From contig JAQOTA010000046.1 of the NCBI GenBank assembly GCA_029532415.1, forward strand, positions 930,001-994,000: a stretch of DNA of 64,000 nt. Direction: 5' to 3'. The notes beneath the pieces were generated by a model. It worked only from the letters and a program-made list of their open reading frames with translations. It was not told the origin of the DNA and ran no database searches. The translations under genes were made by a program, and so were the position numbers. This stretch comes from Marasmius tenuissimus (taxonomy: Eukaryota > Basidiomycota > Agaricomycetes > Agaricales > Marasmiaceae). Below, piece by piece: positions 36,101-47,374 of this stretch (position 1 is its first letter; the number at the start of each line of letters is the position of its first letter).

Positions 36101-36383
36101 TGATAGTGATGCGCTTCGTCGGGGTCGACGGAGGGTTGTGTCGTATTCTCATTCGGGTGCTGGTACCGGGTCTTTGCGGAGGTCGAGGTCGAGGTGGTCG
36201 ATTGGGAGACGAAGTTCCCCATCAATACGGGAGACACCAGTGGTGCGCCACGCGAGGATCATTTCGTTCTGGCAGCAGGTGTTGGAGAGGACGGGGGAGA
36301 GTGGGGTGTATGTAGAGGATTGGAGGGGGGTTAATGTGACGAGGAGGGATTTGGAGAGGTGGGGGAGGGGGAGGGAGTGTTAG
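33170..36383 (+). pseudogene. F-box-like pseudogene A' (inverted copy of gene A)
   Basis: From about 33540 to the stop region at 36383 it is nearly identical to gene A: LSWTCYQSDFITMSSFSIS and the C-terminal ERWGRGREC are shared. From about 33170 to 33530 the match is still traceable but badly decayed, with stops (for example the CATCGAATC..GGCCGGGAAG stretch). Breaks in the good part: a 14-nt deletion in exon 2 at about 34010 that shifts the frame; a second small deletion near 34250; a TGG-to-TGA change at 34264-34266; and loss of the third-exon acceptor (AG is GG at 34346-34347). The large intron (34441-35945) and the 3' UTR are kept. There is no intact N-terminus. It cannot make the full protein. 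Confidence 0.85.
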
Positions 36384-37139
36384 TTGGGTGTTTTCTCGCC
36401 TCTCATTATCTACGGCTCGATGCTTTATCTATTCATCAAATATCTGTCTCTTATATTACCATGTTTCTCGTTTCTTCTCTTCATCTCGTTGTGTTTTTGG
36501 GACTTGATCATTTGACTATTCATTATTTCGCATGCATATATACCATCCAACGTACATACATACAAACAGATAGCCATGTCACTTCTCTTTTGCTTTTCTC
36601 TGTTTTCGCACACACAACACCACACAATGAACTATAACCTCGCAATTTCATTCAGGAATCTTTTCTCTCCCTCTTTTGGTCTCGTTCTCGTGCTTTCCCG
36701 AGTCGGAGGTGCCTGCCGTTCTGAGACGCCCATGCGAGCGCTCATCTGCTAAATCACCATCACGATTCACCGAGCGTGAAATCCGGAATTGCACCAAAGA
36801 GACATCTATGAACGAAAGGACTCGCATTCGAGCTAAAGTAGAGATTAAGAGAAGGTAATGATAATACTCCGAGAGGAGTCAAGTTGACGCATTGGCGTTG
36901 AGCTTGAACTCCAGCTGTTTCCTCCTTGACCACAAACCACCACTGGAGCAACAACGATATTTGTAGGTAACGTACATCTCTCCAGCCATTGCGGTTGAAT
37001 CAGACACCTTCACAGCGATTGTTGGCCACCCAGATTTCCGTTGATCTACCCCCAACTTCAATTGTTTCCCCCTCAGACTGAGACTACTTGGAGTAGGGAT
37101 GCTCCAGAATCGCTGCCGAAGAAAGAGCTACAAGTGATC
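36384..37139. other. 3' flank of A' and intergenic
   Basis: To about 36870 it is homologous to the 3' flank of gene A (the GAGCGCTCATCTGCTAAATC region is the inverse of 3484-3510). After that I see nothing supported. Confidence 0.5.
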
Positions 37140-38040
37140 ACCCGAGACCCGGGATGGGGGTTCATTGTTTTTTTTTTTTTTATAGAAATCTAGCCCTCCT
37201 TCTCCTCGGTTTCGAGTCAGTAGGCTGTGGTGAGCCTGGCTCCCGGCGCTCTCTATATATAACTTGCGGGTTTGTCAGTACGGCTAACGTTTTCGAGGTT
37301 CGTAGGCGAGTACTCTGTGTTGGTAGACACCAGCACCTCCCTCGCAAGCTACCGTCTTGGACTTGGATGACAAGTCCTACTCTCCGGAAATTGACAACCA
37401 GCGAGAGGCGATGTAGATCTATATCGGATCTCTAGTGCGAATACGAAGGAGGCCCCCGATATCCGGATGTATACGGGTATACGATCACCGTTCAAAGAGT
37501 TTCTCTGATTGATACCACAAAAAACACCTGCCGGCACGACTCAGACGGTCGGAGTCATGCCAGCAGGTGAGATAGTGCCATCAAAAGCAGTGTTAGGACT
37601 GGATATCCGGTCTTCAGGTCACGGAATTCACGTACGTCGCACCAAGGAAGGGGGGTTAACATCCGCTGTGAGCTGTGATATGACGAGTACCGTCACGACT
37701 CACGACTCACAATATCATTTACGCGAAATCAGCAACACGGTCGAGTGTAGAGATGCTCGGTCAAAGCGGGTGAGACGTAGAGGTGTCCGATCCCCGGGAA
37801 GATCTAAATAGTCGAGTGTTTTCTCCACTCCGGAATTTAATGAGAAGGTAATGATCCCACTTTTATTGGACCCCTCCAGCTCGACCGACTTCTTTTTTCA
37901 GTTATATATTCGGTCCCGGAACTGACGGAAAGTGACGAGCAAAGAGAGTCTGAGAAGTAGCGTCTCCTTCGTCCATTCTTCACAAATCATCAGCACCTCT
38001 GGGTAGTCCCCGCTCAAACTGGTCATTTTTATCTTTTCAA
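37140..38040. repeat. Array B': shorter set of the B-type repeats
   Basis: B-type motifs recur: GATCACCGTTCAAAG with GATTGATACCACA (about 37485-37520), CACCTGCCGGCACGACT, GGTCAAAGCGGGTGAGACGT at about 37759, and CGGTCCCGGAACTGACGGAA at about 37911, which matches 13400 almost exactly. A poly-T run stands at 37167-37181. The order and the adjoining block C' match the B to C order of the first set. Confidence 0.65.
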
Positions 38041-38440
38041 ATCCCGGGCGTGAGGCGACTCTGACTCGTCTAACAGATCCGTATTGCACTCCCAAAGATC
38101 TTGCTTTTCGAACATCCAACTTAGATGAAAATTGCTCGGCACCCGCCGTGTAAGCTCCCGTGCTTCCCATTATTTGGGTCGTCCACACTAATGATATCGT
38201 CAACAGCTGGACCGAAGGAAACTAGCCAGTGCATTACCACGAAATCCCGACATATCTTGTCGAGCGAATCATATCGCAGCGTGTGAAATATTAAATACCA
38301 TATTTTCAATCTCTCTCAGTAGAGTAGGATGCACAAGCTAGTAACAATGCCCAAGTGCGCTTCACCGACTTACATAAATATTAAATAAATATGGTATTAT
38401 GAAGACCTAGGTAGTCTGAGGTGATCCATCTGTATTCCCA

Positions 38441-39206
38441 CTAGAAGACGGTAAGGGCACCAAGTACGAGGCCACCAACAGTCAACATGAGCTGCTTCCC
38501 CGTCGACAGCCCCAATGCACCGCCTTGATCCTTTTGATTACCACTGCTCGTATTGTTTCCATTCCCACCAGTTGTTGGTGCTGCCCCGCCTGCATTCCCG
38601 CCAGTTGGCGTAGCCCCGCCTGAATTTCCACCGGTTGGTGTAGCCGCACCTGTTTCGGAAACGGTAACAACGAGAAACTTAGCCGCTGACCCAGTCCAAG
38701 TGGAAGCCACAGCCTCAGCGGCTCCAGCACCGAGCGTAAGCACGCATTCTCCTACGTCCTTATCTGTATAACGGCACTCAGAAATCAGAGTGTGCAACAG
38801 ATCGTCAGCTCCTGTATACTCCGCAGCAGCCTTGTAACCCGAGGCAGACGCGACGAAGGTTTCTAAATAACACGTAGAAAGGATAATCAGAGCTAGTTGG
38901 TCAGGTATGGGGAGGAGCTAATGATGAGCAACGTACCTTGTGCCGATCCTGCACCCGTTTCCGTACCCCCGCCGCCTTTGACGACGTATGTGGTCTCTGC
39001 ACCGTTCGTACCAATCGGCACAGCGAAGCCCCCGGAATAGGTCGAGGTACCAGGAAAAGGTACTTCTCCAAAATCGACGAGAGTGATAACAGCGGCTTGT
39101 GCTAAGGTTGGTCAAAGTTGTGAGTGTCTGGGCAAGTTAATAATACCCAAATCAGCTTACCAGCGAGAGGCACTAAGCTGATAGCGCTAATAGCGATAGC
39201 CTTCAT
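38441..39206 (-). CDS. Secreted, probably GPI-anchored protein C'
   Basis: Three exons close in frame: 39206-39161, 39101-38937 and 38892-38441 (220 residues). The signal peptide MKAIAISAISLVPLAAQA is followed by a mature part with VPIGTNGAETTYVV, the cysteine pair ECRYTDKDVGEC and a GGNSGGATPTGG-type linker. The hydrophobic tail LMLTVGGLVLGALTVF is identical to that of C. It differs from C mainly in the middle: exon 2 ends earlier, dropping about 11 residues, and the following residues are LIILSTCYLE, with an extra Cys. Both splice phases match C. The frame is intact after divergence at many codons, so selection has probably kept it, but expression is unproven. Role as for C. Confidence 0.8.
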
Positions 39207-39327
39207 GATTACTTCGTTTCCGAGCGTGAACAAAAAGAGTGCCGGTGTTGGTGAAGAGAAAGTAAAGGGGAGAGAAGTTTGAGAGAGAGGTCGCTGATGG
39301 TTCTCACCCCTGCTCGAGGGCGTGCGG

Positions 39328-39335
39328 TTTTTATA
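39328..39335 (-). promoter_or_regulatory. TATA box of gene C'
   Basis: TATAAAAA on the minus strand, about 125 nt before the start codon, equivalent to the element before C. Confidence 0.55.
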
Positions 39336-39959
39336 CGCGTCTAGTGCACAGAAATGAGGTACAAATAGTAACGCGCCGTATCAATACAAGGACCCTTTAC
39401 TCGTTGTGCTTCAGGGAAACAGAAGGGTTTCAAGGCGAATTTACCTTCATTGTGGTGTTTCTGATCACACAAATCACGGCATCGCAAATCTCTGATTAAG
39501 TTGCTGATGGCCTTTCTGGCGCAAGTTTACGGCAGAAGAGACGAAAGTAATTTGTTGGTCGCTCGAGGGAGTTTCTTGTAAATCAGGACTCTGAGGGGGA
39601 TCGAGGCGTCTCAGTAGTGCAAGCGGTCTATCTGACTCTACGAACTTGGTAGTACTCTGTAGCACGCCGGTGAGGTTCCTTGCTGCTCCCGGCACCCACA
39701 CATTGTTTGGTTCATCAACACCACGAATATCAACATAGCAACACATAGCAACCTTCTCCGCCAAACCCACAACATTGAGTAAGTTCAGCAAGAGTATTGC
39801 GCGACATATTAAGATAGGGCGAATGCACGGGCCGCCCAGGACTTCGAATTTGGGCGGTAATATCCTACCTCCGAGTCCACATGAGGAGCGTGCTTTGGGC
39901 GCAATCTGAGGCAAAGCAATGATCTATTTCACTCTATTTGGATGGCCTGTAACCTGTAA

Positions 39960-41340
39960 TCATCCAGCGTGCCAAGTGATACTAAAGGCCCTTGGTGTCC
40001 GACCCCTCGCAGCTCGTTGGCGTCCCCAAACGTGAGCAATTGCAGGTAATTTCGACTAATTGGTCAACAGGAGGAGAGTGAGAGGTATGTCAACCACGGA
40101 ATATGAGTTGTTTTCTCGCCGAAGCTGGAGAGAATCAGAGATTATTGACGTGATAATGGCAAAGGCAGCGACATGCGTTGTACGTACCGAGCAAGCGCGT
40201 GAATGACTTGAATCACACTGCTATCATCTTTCCCGTGTTTCAGCATCCCAGTCTTTGTACCGAACCTATCCAAGGGTGGAGAAATTCTTGTTCATGAAAA
40301 AGGCAACTATTATGCCCGGCATTCGGGTACCGAAATTCGAGTACTCACGCCATTCCAGCCATGAGATTGAAGCTACTAGGAAAAGATCCTTGGCGCATCA
40401 GTCACAGCCGTCAGTATTATATATACAGAGGAGAAAGAGCAACTCACGCAAAAAAATTCATCTAATTCGTCAAATCCAATTCCCTCTCAGCTCGCGAAGA
40501 GAGACCCTCTGCAGGCTCCTTTGCTTTGGCGCTTATGATTTATCGGCACTCTTTGATTGACTCGGACGAGGTTCCTCTGCCCCAGACTCGACGACGGTAC
40601 GTGTGTTCCTTTCCATTTGTCCCAAACAGGGAGGTGGAGCTCCGAATGAATTGCTCGAGAGGTATGCTGTTCCAATTTCGAAGAGGTCAAAATGATCGGA
40701 TCATTGATCGTCAAACGTATCTGTTCCTTTTGGTAAACCTCCTGGGCCGGGAAGTTGGAACTTCCTTTATCGAGTCGTGGTCGATGACGGAAAGGTCATA
40801 AGAACCTGAGTTGCCGAAGTGGTAAGACGAGAATCTGAAGAGGAACTGAGGACACGTACCGGACTGAACGATTGGGCCATACCGATCGTGTAATTTCTTC
40901 AACACAATGTGCTGTTTGCTCTTCCAACAGATGCACATCGTACAGAACTTGGTGATCCTGAGAATTATCGGACCAGGAACCTTTGCAAGAGGAAGGGGGA
41001 GACGAGGTAAAAGACTATGGAGGCTGCCAAGAACAAGAAGAAGGTGAAGCACGCGAGCATGATGTTCAAGCCGGAAACATCGACGGATGGGAAACGGTTG
41101 AGAGCAAAGAGCGGGATTGCTCTAGAAAGAGCAAACACGCCGTATGGACGGCAGTTGTTTAGGCTGGCTCATGTCTCTTCAGGTAGAGATAATTTGCCTT
41201 CGAAAACAAGATGAGTGAGTCAGATTGTACAGTTATCTGTCTGCAATACAAAGTTGAATACGTCATATGGAATACGGTCGGTTCCTTCAAAACTGTATTC
41301 CATATGACGGATATTCCAGAGGTAATCACTGGGAAGCATG
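39960..41340 (-). pseudogene. P450 pseudogene D' (5' half only)
   Basis: Homologous to 27300-28600 of gene D. The recognisable coding piece carries LPLAKVPGPIILRITKF and KKLHDRYGPIVQSG (about 40860-41000). Matching intron and exon sequence continues to about 39960 (CAAGTGATACTAAAGGCCC, compare 27306). Everything downstream in D, including the I-helix, ESLR and haem-binding loop, is missing. Frames are broken in several places, and the intron 1 region carries an inserted palindrome (41261-41309). Block C' ends at 39917, only about 45 nt before D' starts. One deletion may therefore have removed the P450 3' half, gene E and their spacer. Confidence 0.78.
41261..41309. repeat. Palindromic insertion in D' (15-bp perfect arms)
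   Basis: CGTCATATGGAATAC and GTATTCCATATGACG flank a 19-nt loop. In gene D the surrounding sequence (GTCTGCAAGATAC.. and CCAGAGGTAAT) is contiguous apart from about 20 nt, so the hairpin is an insertion in D'. Two more ATTCCATATGA copies occur at about 41625-41650, followed by CAACTGTACTTACAAGG. This resembles the inverse of the left side (TACAAAGTTGAATACGTC). A small MITE-like element of about 41225-41672 is possible. Confidence 0.55.
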
Positions 41341-42069
41341 TGAAATTTTACATTCATGAGTGAATGATGCATAGATAGCTCTATCAAAGGTGAAGAACAT
41401 GACATCAAGGCTCCGTGAGGTTTGGAATAGCACAACCTCTGCAATTTCTGACGTTTTTGGTCATTTTGTATCAAAAAAATGCCTCCCCGGTGCTTGTGGT
41501 ATGGAATATGAGCCTGAGGTTACCCCAAAACTGTATTCTATATTCCGGATGGCGGAAAACTGGATTATGCCCGCATCCCCGACCTCGTTCCACCAAATCT
41601 GTATTCCAGACGATGGATATTCCATATGACCTTATTCCATATGATGTCTTCAACTGTACTTACAAGGCCTAGTGCCACACAAGAGGTAGCTAGAAAGTTG
41701 GACTCATCAAAAATGAGAATTAGTTAGTCATGGGGGAATTCGGAAGCACATGTGATGAGCCACAACGTCGGACACATGATGTTATTACTTGGTTTTGGAC
41801 GGCGTGTAAGCAGTGGTTTCATGGTCGCAGACCAACCGCTAAGTTCTAACTGAACCTTGAAGCCGTAATCAATAACAAAAGGAGATATTCCGCCGGTATA
41901 TAGCGATCACGATTTCTCAGAGCAGACATATACCGTCTTGAGTGTCTAGATTTTGGCCCGGAACCTGGCGATTACAAGCATCAAGAATGAGAAGCAAGAA
42001 TCAAAGATAAAGGATATTAAGATCCTCACCTATCTCATGGCACTGATTCAACTTTTGCTGTATTTGGGT
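41341..42069. other. Intergenic between D' and A''
   Basis: Contains the right side of the possible MITE and, at 41755-41775, the TGATGAGCCACAACGTCGG repeat. No supported gene. Confidence 0.45.
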
Positions 42070-43460
42070 CACAACCCGCTCGGTCTGAATTATACTCTAC
42101 TAGACCTTTCGATGATCACTGGGCCGACCCGCACGACTCAGCACCAGAACCCTGGGGTATCATCATCCACAAATCAACTGGGTATAAATAAACTAGCCCG
42201 ACACGTACAATTCCCATCTTCACACCCTCAACATACTGCTCCAGAATGCACCAAAAATTGCATATAACCTCATCTCGAAATGGTGGAACACGTATACATC
42301 CGAAGTGCATATGAATATATTTGACTCTTGGGGGTCAACAAGCAAAGGGACTGGAGTTCAGATTGTTATGTCGAGTCTGTCCGATCGTCTGTAGCCTGGC
42401 GTTCACGGTACTAACGACATCGAATCAGTCGGGGAGGTTTTGCATCTGGCGGCCTTTGTTGGATATAAGTACGTGTTATAATCGACTAGTACGTGCCCAA
42501 CCTAATCGTGGCTTTGGATTTTAAGTAAATTTGACTGAATTGCATTGAACATTTTGAGATCCACGAATCAACGTTAACTGGCTTTTGAAGGCTTTAGGAG
42601 CTGGGAGAGGAGAGGGGGAGGAGGGAAAGGGGAAGAGCATGTCATGACGACTGGGTTGGACGCGTCATCAAAGTGACTTCTTTGCCATACCCACCTTTTC
42701 GATCTCTCATATTGCGAATAACTCACCTGGAGTACCTCAAAATAATCTTCTTGCGATATATCGATCTAGGCGGGCTGCGAGTAGGGTTGGGTTACTGGTG
42801 ACGTAGGTACTGGAGGTGCGTTTGAAATGGTAACGGTGACGCGTGATGCATTGATGAGTGAGACATTTTTGGGTAGGATACTTAGAGTGTTGCGTCGACG
42901 ACCATGGTCGAGTTGGTTGACAACGAGAGTGATAGAAAGTGAGGTAAGAGTGGGATTGTCGTGGCTGGCGATGTCTATCCTGCCTTCAAAGGGTTGAAGG
43001 TACGTTCTCTTACACTGTTCTCCAACTTTTCTTTCTCTCTTACTCGTTGTGTTTCGTTCCATTTCATTTTGCACGCATATACCATTATAAATACAAGCAG
43101 ACAGACATGTCACTCCCCTCATTCGCAATATCACAACATTATTTTCTCTCTCTCTCAGATTGTCACTCTCCTCAGCCTCCCTGGCTCACCTCTGTGTGCC
43201 CAGTCCACCGTCTTATTTGCTCGCTTATTGCTTTTACGATCGGGAGAGGTCGCATCTTGATAGACTGAGATTGGGCGAGCACCGATTTGCTCCTTGCTCA
43301 CAAATTACATAAAAAAGCAGAATTAGTCACTCCAACTGCACCAAGCAAGCACCAAGAGAGATCTTCAGTCACAACATACCCAAAATGACCCACATCCAAG
43401 CTAAAGTCTCCTTGAAAGGGATAAGTACAAAAAAATACTACTCTGAGAGCCCAGAGGACG
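42070..43460 (+). pseudogene. F-box-like relic A'' (third, oldest copy of gene A)
   Basis: Traceable along most of exon 1 of gene A: CCAGAACCCTGGGGTATCAT (PPELWVII region), TCTCGAAATGGTGGAACACG (VSKRWNT region), ATCGAATCAGTCGGGGAGG, then CTTTTGAAGGCTTTAGGAGC and GTCGTGGCTGGCGATGTCTA up to the exon 1 donor near 43000. It then passes directly into the 3' UTR and downstream flank equivalent of A (43020-43460, ending ACTACTCTGAGAG). It has therefore lost exons 2-4 and the large intron. Many substitutions, indels and stops; no frame survives. Same orientation as A'. Confidence 0.7.
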
Positions 43461-43969
43461 GGATTTGTAGCCTTCGTTTTGAATCTCTCCCTCCCTGAGA
43501 GTGGCGAGATGGAAGGAAAAAGCTACAAGTTGGGCTTGAGACGAGGATCTACCGTTGCTTTTTACGAACATCTAAGGCCAATGTTGAACTGTTAATACTG
43601 TGAACATCTCACCCTCATTTGTCTTGGTTACAGCTTTGAGCAAATATTGCTACTAAGTCTTTAAGTTTCAATTCTTCAGGAAGACCATTCGGCATTATTG
43701 AAGTTTACAGGTTCCGACCTATAGCTTAAGTGAGTTGACAGCACAGACCCGCCCCATTGAAGCAGAAATGAACACTAATAGTGTTCAGATAGATTACATT
43801 TGGATCCCAAAATCCAGGCAAAAAAACCCCAGTGCTCTACTGGTGTGAGAATGTTGCCCCAGCAGCACATTCTAGACCGGAATTGAAATATGGATCAATT
43901 TTCCTAGCATATATAATACATTATGCTCGGAGTCAACCAGTGACACGTTTCCCTCGTTCCAGGGTGCCA
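43461..43969. other. Intergenic, no supported gene
   Basis: Nothing recognisable between relic A'' and the 3' end of the GH76-like gene. Confidence 0.45.
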
Positions 43970-46380
43970 TCAATGCTCGATCTGCGTGCTATATTCCGGC
44001 GGTGGCTCGTTCGTGTCACATTGCCTTGCGTTTCCTAGACGTCGGTCTAGCGCCAAAACCAACTCCATCGTAGTCGCCATGAGTCCCAACGTACTAGTGG
44101 CCCCGCTGTTAGAGCTCACATCACTACGACCCAAAACGGTGGAAGTCCCGGAAGGTGGTGGCGAGTTTTTCCCCGTGGTTCTGGGCATTGTATCGAAAAA
44201 AGGGTCGGGAGCTCCCCATTGGGATGCTGTTTCATGATTTTGGGATTTAGCGCGAACTCTGCGTCTATATATCCAAAGAGAGGCGGCTACAAGTCCTGCC
44301 AAAGCGATCCCACCAATGACCCCGCCCACTATGGCACCAATTGAAACCGGCGGTTTTGATCCTGCACTGGCATCAGAAGCTCCCGAAAGTTCCGTAGAAG
44401 CATTATTTCTGCCGACAGTCAGGCCTCCCAGTAGTGCAGCTATGGCTCCCACCTGCGAGTCACTCGCAAACTGAACTCCAGGTGGACCGTCATATTGAGG
44501 GCCGTAGATGTTACTTCCTCCTGACATTGCATAATCAACAACTGCGTTGAACTGAATCATTAACGGAAACATCAGATACTGTGAGCCCAAAGGAACATAG
44601 ACAACTTGGAATGCACCTGTGTTGAGATGTAACTCCCTAAATATGATTTGAAGTTTGTCGGAGTAGTGTTCGACTGGAATAACTCGGTATAGCCGCGCAT
44701 AAGATGGACATTTGATTCGCCGTCCAGATCTGTTATTCATATGCTCACTCTGCTAGATCCGCGGAAAGGGAGAAAACGGGTAAAACCTACTCAGAATGTG
44801 ATTGGGTGAGTGCCACGACGGATTTGAAGTTGTCTTTACAACTACTTCCCGGACGCTGCGTAGTGCCACGTGTCAATGAGCACAAAGGATGAGAAATACC
44901 AAGAAATTCTGACTGACAAATTCATTGTTGATGTGTTCTGAGTTAGAGATGAAAGGATGCACAGACCATAGATGATGGATCCAGAATCGTAAGGATAATG
45001 GGAATCCTTCTTCACAGGAGAACAGTTTGTAGCATTAAGTTGGTTTAAGAACACTCCATTCTCCGAATACATGTGACGTTGAACGAAGTCGGCAGACTTT
45101 TGTGCATAATCCAGATAGGTCCGATTTGAGGTAGCACTTGATAATGCTGCTGATAGACTGCATTTATCAGGTCAGAGAGCATCAATACTCCCACAATAGA
45201 CATACATCAAGAAGTCTCTGAAAAAACAGGTAAGTGTTGAAAGGTATGAACAGCCAGGAAGGAAGCTTACCCAGTTGCAGCAGCATTCAAGGCCGCGTTC
45301 CTTTCATCGTTCTGGAATCGATTAATTGTGTCAGGATCCCTGTGGGTATGTGATGTTTAACACTAACTGTCACGGAAAATGTTCCTCCTACGAGGGTAGC
45401 TATAGGGACAATGATTATCCATTAGCATAGTCATAATGTGAGCCATCTCTGAATCACTCACCACCATTAGTACATCCCGAGACTATACTGAAATTCTTTG
45501 CTCCGGAGACCCCAGCTGTGATATCTGAGTCTGTTAGTGTGAATGACAACCCTAAATTCCAATGCTTCTCCGCAACCCTCAGGAACAATTCATCACTGTA
45601 AGCGCGGTACGCAAGTAAGGCCGCATATCCGTACACGCTTTTTGGAGGTCACCTCCTTTGATCAACAACCTGCCATAAATGAACAGATGCTTGGGACTTA
45701 CAGTTGAAACCTGGTCTAATTGCGAGAATCATATCAATACACGCAGTAAAGTTGTGACCCTGGAGTAAACAAACCCTACAGTGATGATGGACATTGATCA
45801 ATGGTTGAATGAAGATCAAAAGCATGGGTCCATACTCTTGGTCAAGCTCTAAATCCTGTAGAGCATTGAGATAAAAATCCTGTGCTATAGCTTTATACTT
45901 TGCTTGAGAAGTGACTAGGTCAAATTGTGCCATCTCGGCCAATAAATCTCCATAGGGCCAGCTGCTGCCTGTGAAGATTATTAGTGATATCCAAACTGGT
46001 ATCTCGCAGAACGCACTAGAAAGAGGTTCCAGTCCCTGAAAAAATTTGTCCTTTTGCACAACTTGATCAATTGCCGTGGCGGAGAGGTTTAGAAGGTCTT
46101 CCGGAGAGTTTACAATCTCAGGTCTCTGATGTGTTAAGTGCCAACTCAGTGAGCATTGATATTGTAGGAGAACAAAAGTACTTGCCTGAGAGGAAACAGT
46201 GGACGGCAAAGTTTGGGAGTATATGTCCTTCATAAATGCGCTAAATAAGATTATCAGGATAGATTGAAAATGTAAAGGGAGGCAAACCATGTTTCTGGAG
46301 TATTGCGACCACAGTGAGATAGGATGGGTACAGTTAAGGTGAGCTGACCATGCCGCGAGCCATAGCAGTATTATAACCAT
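43970..46380 (-). CDS. Glycoside hydrolase family 76-like protein with C-terminal membrane anchor
   Basis: The start at 46380 gives a signal peptide (MVIILLWLAAWSAHLNC). Exons then give PEDLLNLSATAIDQV, SWPYGDLLAEMAQFDLVTSQAKYK, YGYAALLAYRAYSDELFLRVAEKHW, GAKNFSIVSGCTNGG, DPDTINRFQNDERNAALN, NRTYLDYAQKSADFVQRHM and YPYDSGSIIYGL.ILSSLTQN. The last exon (43970-44580) carries NAVVDYAMSGGSNIYGP, a transmembrane helix (IGAIVGGVIGGIALAGLVAASLWIY), a basic RRRVRAK patch and a PPPEYS tail. The helical-repeat pattern is that of the GH76-like (alpha-1,6-mannanase superfamily) proteins frequent in Agaricomycetes. In fungi such enzymes are linked to wall mannan or GPI-protein cross-linking. I could not verify the catalytic Asp pair. 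About ten exons; inner junctions are approximate. Probably intact. Confidence 0.72.
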
Positions 46381-47374
46381 TGACCATTAAACCTAATCAG
46401 ATACCTTTGTGACGTGGACACCGGAAAGTTACAGCAAGTACCATTATTGGTACAGCATAGTGGCAGAATCAAGATTCAACAGCCACATTCATTGATAGCT
46501 GTCGGAAATTTTGAATAGCTTGTGTAAGGCTTTATAATGCCCATAAGAGTAAATGAGAGATTGGTATGTTATAAGCTCTCATAAATCAAGCTGAATCAAT
46601 ATAAGGGCTGTCTTACAGTGTATTATACTGCCTTATTCACCCTTACAGTGCCGTTTTTGGCCCTTTATGGCGACTTACAGTGGTTTTGGGCCTTATAATG
46701 ATGTCATCTTATGAGAGGGAATAAAAATTTCCAACAGCTGCTGCTGGAAGACTCAAAACTCAGGGCCAAGACTTAGGGGGAGAATGAGATTTTTTATTCC
46801 TGCGCAAGGGAGAGTGCAGTACCTGATTTTGGGGCTTGTATCTGCAGGGGGCAGTGCAAACTTCACACCGTTACTCCAGAAAATCTGGGCCGGTTAGCAT
46901 CCAGATCTTTCATACTATGTAGTGTTGAGGGAGATTTGTTGCATGGGAATCTTTCCTGAAAGGGTTTGGACTTGTCTCACCAACTAGGCAGTATGGGGTT
47001 TTTTCGCCATGCAGTGAGGACCAAGTATCACTAGGTGGTGCACCGGAAGCTAGATGTCACTATATTCACTCATAGTATTCTCATAGCAAACAGACTAGTG
47101 TTGTGAGGTCAACCATAATGAGGTTTGGATACGCATAGACAGGTCTGAGGCTGTCCAAAGGCAGGCATTTGAATCCGGTGCAATGGCACAATCACTTCAT
47201 GAAATCATGACTCGTGTCAAGAGATGGGGCGGGAGCATCACATGTGGTTTCTATCTCATGACCCCAGTGGGATTTAACATTTGTAAAAGACAATCATTCC
47301 TCTGAGCTCCCCTCCGAGTCTGTTACTGCAGGACCAGCATCATGAGTTCTGCTGAGCGGCACAAAGAATTGATG
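46381..47374. other. Intergenic; AT-rich with scattered short repeats
   Basis: Contains repeated words such as CTTACAGTG (about 46612, 46643 and 46672) and TTATAATG. No gene or clear element boundary could be assigned. Confidence 0.4.

Larger units (their letters stand above)
38041..39917. repeat. Duplicated block containing gene C' (partner 13540-15446)
   Basis: Direct-orientation homologue of the C block, including its promoter and 3' flank. See the entry for 13540-15446 for the matching end points. Confidence 0.8.
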
